Shown here piece by piece: positions 34,373-44,381 of a stretch of 64,000 nt of DNA (within the stretch, counting starts at the first letter, position 1; the number at the start of each line of letters is the position of its first letter). The stretch spans positions 1,553,226 through 1,617,225 of the forward strand of contig NZ_CP081183.1 in NCBI RefSeq assembly GCF_019693215.1, given 5' to 3'. Below the pieces are notes generated by a model, which was given only the letters and a program-made list of their open reading frames with translations, searched no databases and was not told where the DNA came from. Position numbers and translations under genes: made by a program. Source of the DNA: Salinarchaeum sp. IM2453 (GTDB lineage: Archaea; Halobacteriota; Halobacteria; Halobacteriales; Salinarchaeaceae).

Positions 34373-35577
34373 TCTTTTTCCTTTTCAGCGTGGCCTCTGG
34401 TCATTAGGAAGACACCCAAGTATTCTGGATACGAATCGAGGCCCTCTGTTAGTTCAAAACTATCCCCACCTAATTCAATCTTACCCCATGAGTCTTCATC
34501 ATATGGGGGGTACTCAGATAAATCAGTTATCTCAATTGTAATGTCGTGTTTTGTGAATGCTTCTGGGACGGCATCGACTAATGGATCAAAGTCTGAGATT
34601 TCATCCCGGTCAATCCGCTGTACTTTTAGCCCACTTCCACCGTGTAGGCTTCCAGGTAACCGGATTAGACGATGAGTATCTGTCGTTACCGGCTCGTCAA
34701 TCGGAGCTCGTTCGTTCTTGATTGTTTCTTCAGTTAACTTACGAACTATTTTTAAAAAGGCTGAGTGCAAGTCAATATTTCCTTGCTTGATTGCATCAGG
34801 ATTTTCTTGTATTGCTCGTAAAATTGCTGTCGTACTCTCTGTGCCAATACCCTCAAACGACTGTAAACGCATTGTAGCTTGCTTTTCATCAATCGTCTGT
34901 AGTTCCGAAACTAACTCAACCAACTGCTCGTGGACTCGTCGTCCCCAGCCACCATTTGTTCGAAGCGTTCGTTTCTCTGCTGGACTTTTTCGACCAGCTG
35001 TTCCTTGAACAGCCTCTGTGTCAATAATCTGGTCGACTCCCACGTCAACACCTCGTATGTACTCAACAATCTCCCGTCGATCCTCTCGATCTAATTTCTT
35101 TACACTCTCATCCCGAACATGTACATGATACCCTCGACTTCCTGAAAAGACAACTGTAAGATCAGTAAAATTGAAATCTTCCTCAATAAAAGAGAGCAAC
35201 CTCATTAACGCATCCTTACACGCTGTGAGCATCGCTTTGTACGTTGTTTCATCGGGGTTGATTCCTGGCAGGTGATCCGCATCTAGATCAAACACCAGAT
35301 CTGAACCTTGCCAGTTCTTTTCTTCCATTGTTTGTGCTCCTGGCGTTTCGTAATATCCTGCAGAAAAATATACGTGCCGTGGACGTCGGTCAGCAAGAAA
35401 CTCACTTACAGACCCGATGTCAACCAACGACTGATGCCGTACCATCGTTGTTCCGTCAGGCGAAAATGGAATATATCCCCATTCGCGTTGTCCAGCATCT
35501 GGAGGCGATAATACATTGGCTCGTCGGTAGTAGTCTCGAAAACGACCGCGTAGATACGCTCGGGTCCGGTCTTCCAT
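34369..35577 (-). CDS. priS: DNA primase small (catalytic) subunit PriS
   Basis: 402 residues from ATG 35577 (a TTG lies one codon before). It is an archaeal-eukaryotic primase: the catalytic acidic motif VFDLDADHLPG is near 96, FSGSRGYHVHV near 146, and TRLPGSLHGGSGLKV-type nucleotide-binding residues near 310. It makes the RNA/DNA primers for replication. It is translationally coupled to the GINS gene, a typical archaeal replication pair. Confidence 0.94.
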   Translation of the reverse strand: MEDRTRAYLRGRFRDYYRRANVLSPPDAGQREWGYIPFSPDGTTMVRHQSLVDIGSVSEFLADRRPRHVYFSAGYYETPGAQTMEEKNWQGSDLVFDLDADHLPGINPDETTYKAMLTACKDALMRLLSFIEEDFNFTDLTVVFSGSRGYHVHVRDESVKKLDREDRREIVEYIRGVDVGVDQIIDTEAVQGTAGRKSPAEKRTLRTNGGWGRRVHEQLVELVSELQTIDEKQATMRLQSFEGIGTESTTAILRAIQENPDAIKQGNIDLHSAFLKIVRKLTEETIKNERAPIDEPVTTDTHRLIRLPGSLHGGSGLKVQRIDRDEISDFDPLVDAVPEAFTKHDITIEITDLSEYPPYDEDSWGKIELGGDSFELTEGLDSYPEYLGVFLMTRGHAEKEKE

Positions 35578-35617
35578 CAATGAAGCATATGCATGATGGG
35601 GCTAAAATAATGCCGAA

Positions 35618-36091
35618 CTAGCGGAGAATTTCAGAGATTCGATCCGTAATCCCACCCTCTCCTCCAAGACGAAGATAATATGCGTCTCCTCCATCCTCGT
35701 AATAGCCTTCGATATGACGCTCTGCTTCGAACCCGACTGATTGGTAGAATTTTAGTGCTTGCTCATTCGTTGCTCGTGCGTGACACGTAACTGTCTCGTG
35801 ATTCTTTGCAACACGTTCAATCAACTGTCGGCCGAGTCCTTTTCCTCGATATCTGGCATCAATTGCGAGAAAAAGAATATACCCATCTGGCCGCACGGCA
35901 GTAAACCCCCCCAGTTCCCCGTCGATAATAATTGCATGAACTTTCGCCCGTCGGTATGAATCCGCAAAAAAGCCCTTCCGCTGTTTTAGAATACCCTCTG
36001 ATCTCCGAATCCGCTCTTTGAGCTCCCACGCTTCTTCGAGGTAGTCGTCTTCCCCGGGTTCAATCACGACGGCTCGTAGATTGACGCTCAC
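35618..36091 (-). CDS. GNAT-family acetyltransferase (RimI-like)
   Basis: 157 residues from a GTG at 36091; a TTATATAATC box on the minus strand lies about 27 nt upstream, which supports this start. The acetyl-CoA loop RYRGKGLGRQLIE is near 91-103 and the C-terminal ATNEQALKFYQSVGFE is the RimI-type signature. The target (N-terminus of a protein or a small molecule) is unknown. It ends 41 nt before priS and may be co-transcribed. Confidence 0.82.
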   Translation of the reverse strand: MSVNLRAVVIEPGEDDYLEEAWELKERIRRSEGILKQRKGFFADSYRRAKVHAIIIDGELGGFTAVRPDGYILFLAIDARYRGKGLGRQLIERVAKNHETVTCHARATNEQALKFYQSVGFEAERHIEGYYEDGGDAYYLRLGGEGGITDRISEILR

Positions 36092-36164
36092 TGCAATACT
36101 CTAGCAGACTGGATTATATAACAGTTATTGACGGCTCAATTGATTTTTAGCCTTACAGTTTTTG

Positions 36165-36210
36165 AGGTAGCAAGGATTCAGCTTTAGCCGTGGGAATGGA
36201 TCAATTGCCG
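36165..36210 (-). repeat. Degenerate IS-end hairpin, copy 8
   Basis: In the 365-nt gap 36092-36456. GTAGCAAGGATTCAGCTTTAGCCGTGGGA followed by ATGGATCAA resembles the hairpin tails at 6.73 kb and 21.6 kb with substitutions. The remainder of the gap is AT-rich, with only promoter-like runs before archease. Confidence 0.35.
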
Positions 36211-36456
36211 TTTATATATTGAGAAAGCAGATTGTATATTCCAGAACTCGAATCCGAGGTAGTTGACTTTGCAAATATGGGGCACTCAATATGTCTTGAT
36301 CATGCTTTTTCTGCTCTGGAGAGCAAAACCTTTGTCTCAAATGTCTCGTAACCTACTGATAATGCGGAAGTTTATTTGAACTACACACACACACAATTAT
36401 TTCAGAATAAGAATAACTTTTGCAGTAGACTACAATTATATCATAAACATATAGAT

Positions 36457-36867
36457 ATGACCTACAAACTCGTCGATCATACCGCTGATATCGCTGTTGA
36501 GGCGACTGGCGAAACACTTGGTAATGCTTTTGCGGCAGCCGCGGATGGCATGGCTGCTGCAATCTGCGATGAGATTCCAGATACTGGAGACCGCATTAGC
36601 ATCGAAGCTGAGGGCGAATCAAAGGAAGCAGCACTATTTGAGTATCTCGATGAGCTTATTCTACAGCGGGATGTCCAACATATCTTACCAGTTGATAATA
36701 CCGCCAAGGTTACTGAAGTAAACGGCAATTGGATTGTAGAAGCGTCGACTCGGGGCGTACCACTTTCTGAGGTTACTGCCCGTGAGATTAAGGCTGTAAC
36801 CTATTCTGAGATGAATGTCGCAAAGACCGATGATAGCTGGTCTCTCTATGTTGTATTCGATGTTTGA
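36457..36867 (+). CDS. Archease
   Basis: 136 residues from ATG 36457 (MTYKLVDHTADIAVEATGETLGNAF), the family's standard start; the open frame extends further upstream but without similarity. Archease activates the RtcB RNA ligase and lets it turn over using GTP; DHTADI supplies conserved acidic metal ligands. The rtcB gene lies 0.7 kb downstream on the same strand, separated by a PH-domain gene. Confidence 0.93.
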   Translation: MTYKLVDHTADIAVEATGETLGNAFAAAADGMAAAICDEIPDTGDRISIEAEGESKEAALFEYLDELILQRDVQHILPVDNTAKVTEVNGNWIVEASTRGVPLSEVTAREIKAVTYSEMNVAKTDDSWSLYVVFDV

Positions 36868-36922
36868 GTGTCTCAGTTGAAATAACGATACTTATCCAAG
36901 TGTATCGTATATATTTATACTA

Positions 36923-37390
36923 ATGTCACCGGTTGACTGGAATTCAATTACTAACGAGGAAACTGTGCTCTGGACCGGCCGGTCACATTATGTACTTGCA
37001 TTTGGACTCTTCCTTCTTGGAGTGACACTTGCAGCCACTGGGGGTATAATTCTTTGGTCCGGTCTTACCGGTGGTTCGCTGCTTCTCGGTCTTATTCTTG
37101 GCTTACCGCCGATCAATATCGGACTACTGGTTGCACTTCTTGCTGGTCTTCGTCGGATTTGGACACACTATGCTGTGACCAACCATGCTGTATATAAATA
37201 TCGGCGAGGACCCCTTGGTGGAATTACTCGAATCCCGCTCAATAGCGGATCTGTCACTGTTCAACAGGATCTGCTAAGTCGGGTTGTCTCAGCAGGCGAC
37301 CTTGTTGTTAAATCTGGGGATGAAACGCACATATTGCCTGCAGTTGGATCCCCTGAGCAGGCTGCTCAGAAGATACGTGACGTATTTTAA
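36923..37390 (+). CDS. Membrane-anchored bacterial-PH-domain protein
   Basis: 155 residues. Two hydrophobic helices (about 25-47 and 52-75) are followed by a bPH2/YdbS-type domain (YAVTNHAVYKYRRGPLGGITRIPL, then VVKSGDETHILPAVG). Such proteins sit in the cytoplasmic membrane; their role in archaea is unknown. TATATTTATAC just before the ATG at 36923 gives a probable TATA element. The position between archease and rtcB may be chance. Confidence 0.75.
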   Translation: MSPVDWNSITNEETVLWTGRSHYVLAFGLFLLGVTLAATGGIILWSGLTGGSLLLGLILGLPPINIGLLVALLAGLRRIWTHYAVTNHAVYKYRRGPLGGITRIPLNSGSVTVQQDLLSRVVSAGDLVVKSGDETHILPAVGSPEQAAQKIRDVF

Positions 37391-37393
37391 CTT

Positions 37394-37440
37394 TTACAGG
37401 CTATGTCCCCGTTATCAAGGAACGACCAAGGGAGACAAGC
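37394..37440 (+). repeat. TnpB-tail repeat fragment, copy 9
   Basis: CTTTTACAGGCTATGTCCC and the next 25 bases closely match the downstream half of the copy at 18.5 kb, including the AAGGAAC-GACCAA segment. No hairpin precedes it because the PH-domain gene ends here. Confidence 0.5.
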
Positions 37441-37533
37441 AGGTATACGGATAGTTCATTCCTCAAATACTGCTCTGATATCTGTCTGATTTTCTCCGTA
37501 ACCGTTACCGGCGTTCTATGCATAGAAAAATAT

Positions 37534-38994
37534 ATGACTACTTTCGAGGCCGATGATATCACAATAGAGAAAGTTCGTGAGCATGTATGGGAAATCCCTC
37601 GTGAAGGCGATATGCGCGTCAAAGCTAGAGTTTACGCAAGTGAACCGTTGCTTGAAGAGATTGCCCAAGACAAAACACTTCAGCAGTTGAAAAACACTAC
37701 TCATCTCCCTGGCATTGTCGAACCAGCTATCTGTATGCCGGATGGCCACCAAGGATACGGATTTCCAGTCGGTGGGGTCGGCGCAATTGACGCTGAAAAC
37801 GGATGTATCTCTCCAGGTGCAGTTGGATACGATATCAATTGTGGCGTCCGGATGATAAAAACTAATCTTACGTATGCTGATATTCGCGGTAAAGAACGGG
37901 AACTTGTCGATACTCTCTTTGAAAACATCCCGTCCGGACTTGGTGGAGGTGGGATTGTTGAGGTAGACCGATCAACGCTTGATGAGATTCTTGAACGCGG
38001 AGTTAAGTGGGCGGTTGACGCTGGCTACGGTGTTGAATCTGATCTTGCACATTGTGAGGATGAAGGGTATCGGCCAGAGGCAAACGCTGATAAAATCACT
38101 CAGGATGCCAAAGACAGAGGTAAAAATCAAGTCGGGAGCCTTGGAAGTGGTAACCATTTCCTTGAGGTACAGCGTGTCACTGATATCTATCGTGATGAGG
38201 TTGCTGAACAGTTTGGTCTCGAAGAAGACCAAATTGTCATCCTCATCCACTGCGGTTCCCGCGGGCTTGGCCACCAGACATGTAATGATTACCTACGAGA
38301 GATTGAGAAAGCGCACCAAGGCCTGCTTAACAAGCTTCCAGACAAAGAGCTGGCAGCCGCTCCTGCCGGTTCTCAGTTAGCTGAAGATTATTATCAGGCT
38401 ATGTGTGCAGCGATCAACTTTGCATGGGTAAATCGTCAGCTTATCACTCATCGTACTCGACAAGTGTTCCAACAAGTGTTTGACCGACCATGGGAGCAGC
38501 TTGATATGGAGCTTCTCTACGATGTCGCACATAACATTGCAAAAAAAGAGACACACACTGTTGAGGGTAAAGAACGCGAACTCTATGTCCATCGAAAAGG
38601 CGCAACTCGAGCGTTCCCGCGTGGCCATCCAGAGCTTCCTTCAGTGTATAAAGATGTTGGGCAACCAATTATTATCCCTGGTAGTATGGGTGCTGGTAGC
38701 TATATTCTCCGCGGTGGCGACAAATCACTTGATATCTCATTTGGATCGACCGCGCATGGGGCAGGTCGGCTAATGAGCCGCACTCAAGCTAAAAAAGAAT
38801 ATTGGGGGGAAGATGTTCGTGATGCACTGGAAGACCAGCAGCAAATCTATGTTCGAGCACAGAGTGGTGCTACTGTTGCTGAGGAGGCTCCCGGTGTGTA
38901 CAAAGACGTAGACGAAGTCGTTCGTGTGTCCGATGAACTCGGAATTGGCGACAAAGTTGCTCGTACATATCCGGTTTGTAACATCAAAGGATAA
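37534..38994 (+). CDS. rtcB: tRNA-splicing RNA ligase RtcB
   Basis: 486-residue 3'-phosphate/5'-OH RNA ligase. It carries the metal and nucleotide motifs PDGHQGYGFPVGGV near 67, YDINCGVRM near 98, LGSGNHFLEVQ near 203, HCGSRGLGHQ near 235 and the guanylylation/last motif STAHGAGRLMSR near 409. It joins tRNA halves after intron cleavage and repairs RNA. Full length and without an intein. The co-oriented archease gene upstream is its activator. Confidence 0.96.
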   Translation: MTTFEADDITIEKVREHVWEIPREGDMRVKARVYASEPLLEEIAQDKTLQQLKNTTHLPGIVEPAICMPDGHQGYGFPVGGVGAIDAENGCISPGAVGYDINCGVRMIKTNLTYADIRGKERELVDTLFENIPSGLGGGGIVEVDRSTLDEILERGVKWAVDAGYGVESDLAHCEDEGYRPEANADKITQDAKDRGKNQVGSLGSGNHFLEVQRVTDIYRDEVAEQFGLEEDQIVILIHCGSRGLGHQTCNDYLREIEKAHQGLLNKLPDKELAAAPAGSQLAEDYYQAMCAAINFAWVNRQLITHRTRQVFQQVFDRPWEQLDMELLYDVAHNIAKKETHTVEGKERELYVHRKGATRAFPRGHPELPSVYKDVGQPIIIPGSMGAGSYILRGGDKSLDISFGSTAHGAGRLMSRTQAKKEYWGEDVRDALEDQQQIYVRAQSGATVAEEAPGVYKDVDEVVRVSDELGIGDKVARTYPVCNIKG

Positions 38995-39065
38995 CCGAGA
39001 AAGCACAACGAGTCTCCCGGTATCTGTTGTAACAGAATTTGATGAGTCCTCATCGTGTTTTTCAA

Positions 39066-39392
39066 CTATCTTTGGAAATCAAACCGAGGCTCATCTTCAA
39101 GCCACGGTCCGCTTTTGACACGACTGCCGTCTTTATATGTGATAAAATTAAGGTAAAATTGCCGTCCACATCCGTCTGGGTGTTCCCGTTCTGTTCCTAT
39201 TCGGTCATCTACACCACAGACCAGCGCAATACCATCCTTTTCTTCTCTATTCTCATCTGTTAATGAACTATACTCGTACTTTTCAATCGGCGTTGCGGTC
39301 ACTGATTGATCATTAAGAATTGCTGGCCGTTTTAGAACATGGATAGTGTCACAATATGGGCACGTGTATGTCTGCTCGATCCTTGTTGTCAT
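39066..39392 (-). CDS. Small zinc-binding protein of unknown function
   Basis: 108 residues from ATG 39392 (MTTRIEQTYTCPYCDTIHVL). CPYC and then ALVCG plus HPDGCGRQF offer four cysteines for a zinc site. No family is recognised. A longer upstream frame overlaps the next gene and has no similarity, so the inner ATG is preferred. It faces away from the eIF2B-like gene. Confidence 0.6.
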   Translation of the reverse strand: MTTRIEQTYTCPYCDTIHVLKRPAILNDQSVTATPIEKYEYSSLTDENREEKDGIALVCGVDDRIGTEREHPDGCGRQFYLNFITYKDGSRVKSGPWLEDEPRFDFQR

Positions 39393-39514
39393 CTCTATAT
39401 TGTTCAGGTATACTATGGTCTGCTGTGCAATATCGGTTCCCCTCATTCCCCGTTGCTTGTACAAGACTTTCCGATAAGGCCTTTTGCTCTGGGGTACGTC
39501 ATTGTGACATAGCC

Positions 39515-40366
39515 ATGATAGATGAGACTGCCGCTGAAATCGAGGCAATGCGTACCCATAGCTCCTCTGAGGTGGCCATCAAGGCTGCTGAGGCACTCCA
39601 CACGTTGACCACTCGTGACCGATCCACGGTTTCTGAGTTCAAGCGCGACCTCGAACACAATATCGGAGTGTTACGAAGAGCCAATCCGTCACATGCTACC
39701 CTTGAAACTGCCCTCCGTGAAATTGAGGATGCAGTTCTTGATACCGATCACACGTCGGTTACAGGTGCAGTCGATGCACTTGCAGAAACAATTGATACCG
39801 TAACTGAGCGTATCCAGACAGCCAAACAGGATGCTGCATTGAATGCTGTATCATTATTCTCCGATGGGGATACCATTCTTACTCATGACTTTTCTACAAC
39901 AGTCATGGCAGCTATCCGGGAGGCGGCAGAGCAGAATATCTCTCTTCAGATATATGTGACAGAAGCTCGTCCCCGAAATCTTGGTCGAAAGACAGCCAGA
40001 GAGCTTGGCAAGATTGACTCTGTTGACGCTACGCTTATAGTCGATTCTGCTGCAGGCTCATACGTTGATGAATGTGATTATGTTCTTACTGGAATGACAT
40101 GTGTTGTCGATGATCAGTTGTATAATCGAGTTGGCACGTTCCCAATTGCTGCCGCTGCCGCACAAGTAGATACACCGTTTTATGTAACTGGCGCTAGCAC
40201 GAAAGTGATTGAATCTGGTTTCGTATTTGAAAATGACTACCGTGATGCAAGTGAAGTGCTCCGGGAGCCCGCCGAAGGATTCTCTATTGAAAACCCATCA
40301 TACGATGCGACCCCAATTGAACTCGTCAACCGGATTGTCACCGAAAAGAAGATTATATCTCCATGA
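39515..40366 (+). CDS. eIF2B-alpha-like / ribose-1,5-bisphosphate isomerase-like protein
   Basis: 283 residues from ATG 39515 (MIDETAAEIEAMRTHSSSEVAIKAAEAL). The C-terminal half has the eIF2B/MtnA signatures LTHDFSTTV, YVTEARPRNLGRKTAREL and LIVDSAAGSYVDECDYVLTGM. Haloarchaeal members may act in AMP/nucleoside salvage as ribose-1,5-bisphosphate isomerase rather than in translation; the sequence does not decide. It is followed 16 nt later by a small zinc-ribbon gene. Confidence 0.75.
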   Translation: MIDETAAEIEAMRTHSSSEVAIKAAEALHTLTTRDRSTVSEFKRDLEHNIGVLRRANPSHATLETALREIEDAVLDTDHTSVTGAVDALAETIDTVTERIQTAKQDAALNAVSLFSDGDTILTHDFSTTVMAAIREAAEQNISLQIYVTEARPRNLGRKTARELGKIDSVDATLIVDSAAGSYVDECDYVLTGMTCVVDDQLYNRVGTFPIAAAAAQVDTPFYVTGASTKVIESGFVFENDYRDASEVLREPAEGFSIENPSYDATPIELVNRIVTEKKIISP

Positions 40367-40382
40367 TTTTTCATAACTAACT

Positions 40383-40583
40383 ATGGCCGATGAAGAACCT
40401 GATGTCCCCGTTATGTGTCCCGAATGCGACACCGAGACTACTGTCCCTCTTTCCGATGTTGAATCAACACTTGCTGACCACAATGAGGAGCATCACGGTG
40501 GTGATACTGTTGCCACTGTCACCCCGGAAATCAAAGAGTATATTGCCGATCTCGTAGCTGAAGACTTAGACCTTCTTGACTAA
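40383..40583 (+). CDS. Small zinc-ribbon protein
   Basis: 66 residues, acidic, with CPECDTETTVPLSDVESTLADHNEEHH: two cysteines and three histidines that could bind one zinc. The second half (VTPEIKEYIADLVAEDL) is helical. Function unknown. It is co-directional and closely spaced with the eIF2B-like gene. Confidence 0.65.
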   Translation: MADEEPDVPVMCPECDTETTVPLSDVESTLADHNEEHHGGDTVATVTPEIKEYIADLVAEDLDLLD

Positions 40584-40664
40584 CGACAACTAACTTGCTT
40601 TTCTGCAGGAAGCTCTCTCAATAACTTGTACCTGATGGTTGTGTGCCAGTATAGGCTCAACACT

Positions 40665-41414
40665 TTATGGATCCTTGTTAATCTGAATTGATAGTCCATC
40701 TTCAGCAATTCGTACATCTGTGTCGATATATCCCTGCAATGAATCTAGCATTTCTTCGTGTTTTCCTTCTGTGTGCGGGTATAGATGTGTTAAGTATAGT
40801 CTTCCAATCTCCGGGTTTGACTTTGACAGCATCTTTCCGAGCGTTTCAGGCGTTGGATGATTTGAAACTTCGACTTCATCAGGAAAAGAACAATCATGGG
40901 CAACAACGGCTACCTCGTCAAAAAATGTTCCCAGCTCTTCAAAGGGTTCGGAATCGCCACTGAACGCAAAAAAATCACCGATGCGATACGCAAAACAGGG
41001 AAGCGAATGCTTTGTCTCTCGGGCTTGGATATTGAACCCAGCAATTTCATGAGATCCCGCTTCAATTTCTCTTACTTCAATATCTAGCCGATCCTGCATA
41101 TATTCGTGAGCTTCAAACAGGTTATCTACGAGTGTCTTTGTCCCCTCTCCACCGATAATTGTTAGATCTTCTTCCCCTGATAACCAGCGAGCTTTACATA
41201 GTGGCATCAAATCAGCAATATGATCGAGATGATGATGCGTTAATAACACTGTAGAGATTTCTTCATATCCTGGTCCATATTCCTCTAGTCGATGTAATAC
41301 CCCTGACCCACAGTCAATTAATATCGACTGTTCGTCCTGTTGAACAGCAATCCCGGTCTGCATACGTTTACCAGCCGGCATTGCACTGCCCGTCCCAAGA
41401 AACGTAACTCGCAT
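40665..41414 (-). CDS. Metallo-beta-lactamase-fold hydrolase, RNase Z-like
   Basis: 249 residues beginning MRVTFLGTGSAMP, with the metal motif THHHLDHIAD near 61-70, further ligands in FSGDSEP and VVAHDCSF, and a final HLYPHTEG. The layout is that of the RNase Z/AtsA group. It could process tRNA 3' ends, but related members cleave other phosphodiesters or sulfate esters. The start is an ATG at 41414. Confidence 0.82.
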   Translation of the reverse strand: MRVTFLGTGSAMPAGKRMQTGIAVQQDEQSILIDCGSGVLHRLEEYGPGYEEISTVLLTHHHLDHIADLMPLCKARWLSGEEDLTIIGGEGTKTLVDNLFEAHEYMQDRLDIEVREIEAGSHEIAGFNIQARETKHSLPCFAYRIGDFFAFSGDSEPFEELGTFFDEVAVVAHDCSFPDEVEVSNHPTPETLGKMLSKSNPEIGRLYLTHLYPHTEGKHEEMLDSLQGYIDTDVRIAEDGLSIQINKDP

Positions 41415-41630
41415 GACGTATAATTACGTTTTTGCTTTCATACGATTGTTGGTCTTTTGTGTCCTGTATGCAAATAGGACCTTACAAGCGATGTGAGGAA
41501 GTGATGCATAACCTGATTTCGAGAAGACTGACATCATTGCAGATGGAATTAACCGTTATGAGGTTTAAGAACAGGCAATAGCTACTGAAGATGAGAATAC
41601 ACTTACCGGCTCAGTGTTCAATATATCTCG

Positions 41631-44372
41631 ATGACTTGGCGGCAGCACCTTCCTGCCGAACTTGATCCAGCGGATGTCGCTGATAGTGAAATCATTGAAG
41701 AGTTTACGCCCGTTCTCCAGAAATGGTGGGTCGAATCGTTTGGTGAATATGTTCCGGAGAATAACGGTCTTTTTACCCCACCACAGAAGGAAGCAATTCC
41801 TTTGATTGCAGATGATACAAACGTGCTCATCTGTGCGCCAACTGGGAGTGGCAAAACTCTTGCCAGCCACGCCGCCATTGTTGATGAACTTATTCGCCGT
41901 GAACGCCGAGACGAGCTTGAAAATTCTGTGTACTGTCTCTATATCTCTCCATTAAAATCTCTTGCTAATGACATTTATCGTAATCTAACTGAACCACTTT
42001 CTGATATTGATGAAATCGCAACACAACGTGGAGAAGAATCGATTAACATTCGGCATGCGATTCGGCATGGGGATACCGATCAACAGGCCCGGCAAGCTAT
42101 GCTTGACCAGACGCCACACATCCTCAATACTACACCTGAGACGCTAGCGATTTTGCTTAACTCTCCAAAGTTCAAACAAAAGCTTGAGACTGTTGAATAT
42201 ATCATTGTTGATGAGATTCACTCGATCGCTGATAATAAAAGAGGAACACATCTTTCTGTTAGTCTTGAGCGATTAGAGGAACTTACTGATACATCACCAA
42301 CGCGAATTGGATGCTCTGCCACAATTGAGCCACTTGATGAGGTTGGAAAATTTCTGGTTGGTAAATCAGAAGCCAATGGTTCATTTCGTGAGTTTGAAAT
42401 TGTTGATGCTCGTTTTGCTCGTGACTTTGATTTAGAACTACTCACCCCAGTGGACGATTTGATCGGTACAGCTCCTGAAACAGTAACTGAGAAGTTCTAT
42501 GAGCAACTGCACGATCTAATTGAGTCGCATACAAATACAATTGTCTTCGCAAATACTCGATCTGGTGCCGAACGAATCCTCCATAACCTTCGTGAGTACT
42601 TCAATTATGATGAGGCTAATTCCGGATGCCACCACGGAAGCTTATCGAAGAGCCAGCGAGAGCACATCGAGGAAGGGCTGAAAAATGGTAATTTCGATGT
42701 TGTAACATCCTCGACCAGTCTGGCGCTTGGAATTGACATGCCGCATGTCGATTTGGTTGTCCAAGTTGGATCTCCAAAGTCAGTTGCTGAACTTTTACAA
42801 CGTGTTGGTCGGGCAGGCCACCGCGTCGGACAGACTGTTACAGGGAGAGTAATCGCTCTTGACCGAGATGAACTTGTTGAATGCGCTGTCATGGTGAAAA
42901 AAGCTGAAGAGGGTTTTGTTGATTCAGTTGATATTCCTGAACGGGCTCAGGACGTGGCCGCACAGCATGTCTATGGTATGGCAATCAACGCGATCCGACC
43001 GGAACACGAAATTAAGGGTATCCTCCAACGTGCTTATCCATACCAGGATTATACTGACGACGAATTTGATCAGCTTCTACGGTATTTGACAGCAGAATAC
43101 AGTGGTATGGAGGACCGGAATATCTACGCTAAAGTTTGGCGTGATACCAACGATCCACCATCTGGAGAACATCACTACGATGAATACGAGGTCGGTGAAC
43201 AACTGATTGGCAAGCGAGGTCGTCTTGCCCAGATGATATACATGACAAACATCGGTACGATCCCAGACAGCTTCTCCGTGGATGTATTTACGCGTGCCGG
43301 CAACGAATGGGTAGGACAACTCGATGAAGAGTACCTTGATACATTAGAAACAGGAGATGTGTTTGTTCTTGGTGGAGAACACTTTGAGTATCGATATCGA
43401 CGTGGATCAAAGGTATATGTCGACCGGACATCGGCACGTCCAACTGTTCCTTCTTGGTATAGCGAACGACTGCCTCTCTCATTTGATCTTGGACGTGAAA
43501 TTCTCCAGTTTCAGCGTGATTTACTCTCCATATTGAGGCATGACGGGAAAGATGCGGTTAGATCATGGCTTGCTGATCTTCCGCTGGACGAACATTCTGT
43601 TCGAGCACTCACCCAAATGTACGTCCACCAGGTTCAGTTTGCAGGAGAAGAAAGCATCAGTACTGATCGTCGGTTCGTCATTGAGGAAGAACTAGACCGA
43701 GACGAATATCGCCGACACTATCATATCCGTACTATTTACGGACGAAAATTTAATGACGGACTTTCTCGGCTACTCGCGTACCGATGTGCACAGGAGACAA
43801 CAGCAAATATTTCTGTTGCTGTTGCCGATAACGGATTTACCGTTTCAATGCCGCTTAACCGTAAAGTAGACCTCGTCGAAATCATAGAAAACCTTGATCC
43901 AACTTCCGTACGACAACAATTACGAGCGAGTTTAGATGAAACAGATTTGCTTAAGCGTTATTTCCGAATCAATGCAACTCGATCACTTATGATCCTCAAG
44001 CGTTACAAGGGGACCGAGAAGTCAGCTAGCCAGCAACAAGTTTCAAGTGAAATGATGCTTTCTTACGCCCAAGATCTTGATGACTTTGCCGTCATTGAAG
44101 AAACTTATCGGGAAATCCTAGAAGACAAGCTTGATATAAATGCCATAGAATGGCTCTGCCAGCGCATTCAAGCTGGGGACCTTTCTGTCCACAGCATGAC
44201 CGTTGATACTCCTACTCCTCGAGCCTTTGGATTAGCAACACTCGCAGCCAGCGATGTCGTACTCGCTGAAGATGAAAGTGCAGTTTTACAAGAGTTCCAT
44301 CAGCGGGTGTTATCTGAAATTGGTGATGGCGATGAAAATGCTTCGGCAACAAGTAGTCAAGAATCATCGTAG
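41631..44372 (+). CDS. Lhr-family ATP-dependent DNA helicase
   Basis: 913-residue superfamily 2 helicase. Walker A CAPTGSGKTLASHA is near 66, the DExH box VDEIHSIADNKRG near 191, and motif VI LLQRVGRAGHRVGQT near 388. The C-terminal 500 residues form the Lhr winged-helix and beta-barrel core. Such enzymes unwind DNA or RNA-DNA duplexes and are linked to DNA repair. The gap 41415-41630 before it has no gene. Confidence 0.9.
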   Translation: MTWRQHLPAELDPADVADSEIIEEFTPVLQKWWVESFGEYVPENNGLFTPPQKEAIPLIADDTNVLICAPTGSGKTLASHAAIVDELIRRERRDELENSVYCLYISPLKSLANDIYRNLTEPLSDIDEIATQRGEESINIRHAIRHGDTDQQARQAMLDQTPHILNTTPETLAILLNSPKFKQKLETVEYIIVDEIHSIADNKRGTHLSVSLERLEELTDTSPTRIGCSATIEPLDEVGKFLVGKSEANGSFREFEIVDARFARDFDLELLTPVDDLIGTAPETVTEKFYEQLHDLIESHTNTIVFANTRSGAERILHNLREYFNYDEANSGCHHGSLSKSQREHIEEGLKNGNFDVVTSSTSLALGIDMPHVDLVVQVGSPKSVAELLQRVGRAGHRVGQTVTGRVIALDRDELVECAVMVKKAEEGFVDSVDIPERAQDVAAQHVYGMAINAIRPEHEIKGILQRAYPYQDYTDDEFDQLLRYLTAEYSGMEDRNIYAKVWRDTNDPPSGEHHYDEYEVGEQLIGKRGRLAQMIYMTNIGTIPDSFSVDVFTRAGNEWVGQLDEEYLDTLETGDVFVLGGEHFEYRYRRGSKVYVDRTSARPTVPSWYSERLPLSFDLGREILQFQRDLLSILRHDGKDAVRSWLADLPLDEHSVRALTQMYVHQVQFAGEESISTDRRFVIEEELDRDEYRRHYHIRTIYGRKFNDGLSRLLAYRCAQETTANISVAVADNGFTVSMPLNRKVDLVEIIENLDPTSVRQQLRASLDETDLLKRYFRINATRSLMILKRYKGTEKSASQQQVSSEMMLSYAQDLDDFAVIEETYREILEDKLDINAIEWLCQRIQAGDLSVHSMTVDTPTPRAFGLATLAASDVVLAEDESAVLQEFHQRVLSEIGDGDENASATSSQESS

Positions 44373-44381
44373 GTCTCAACA

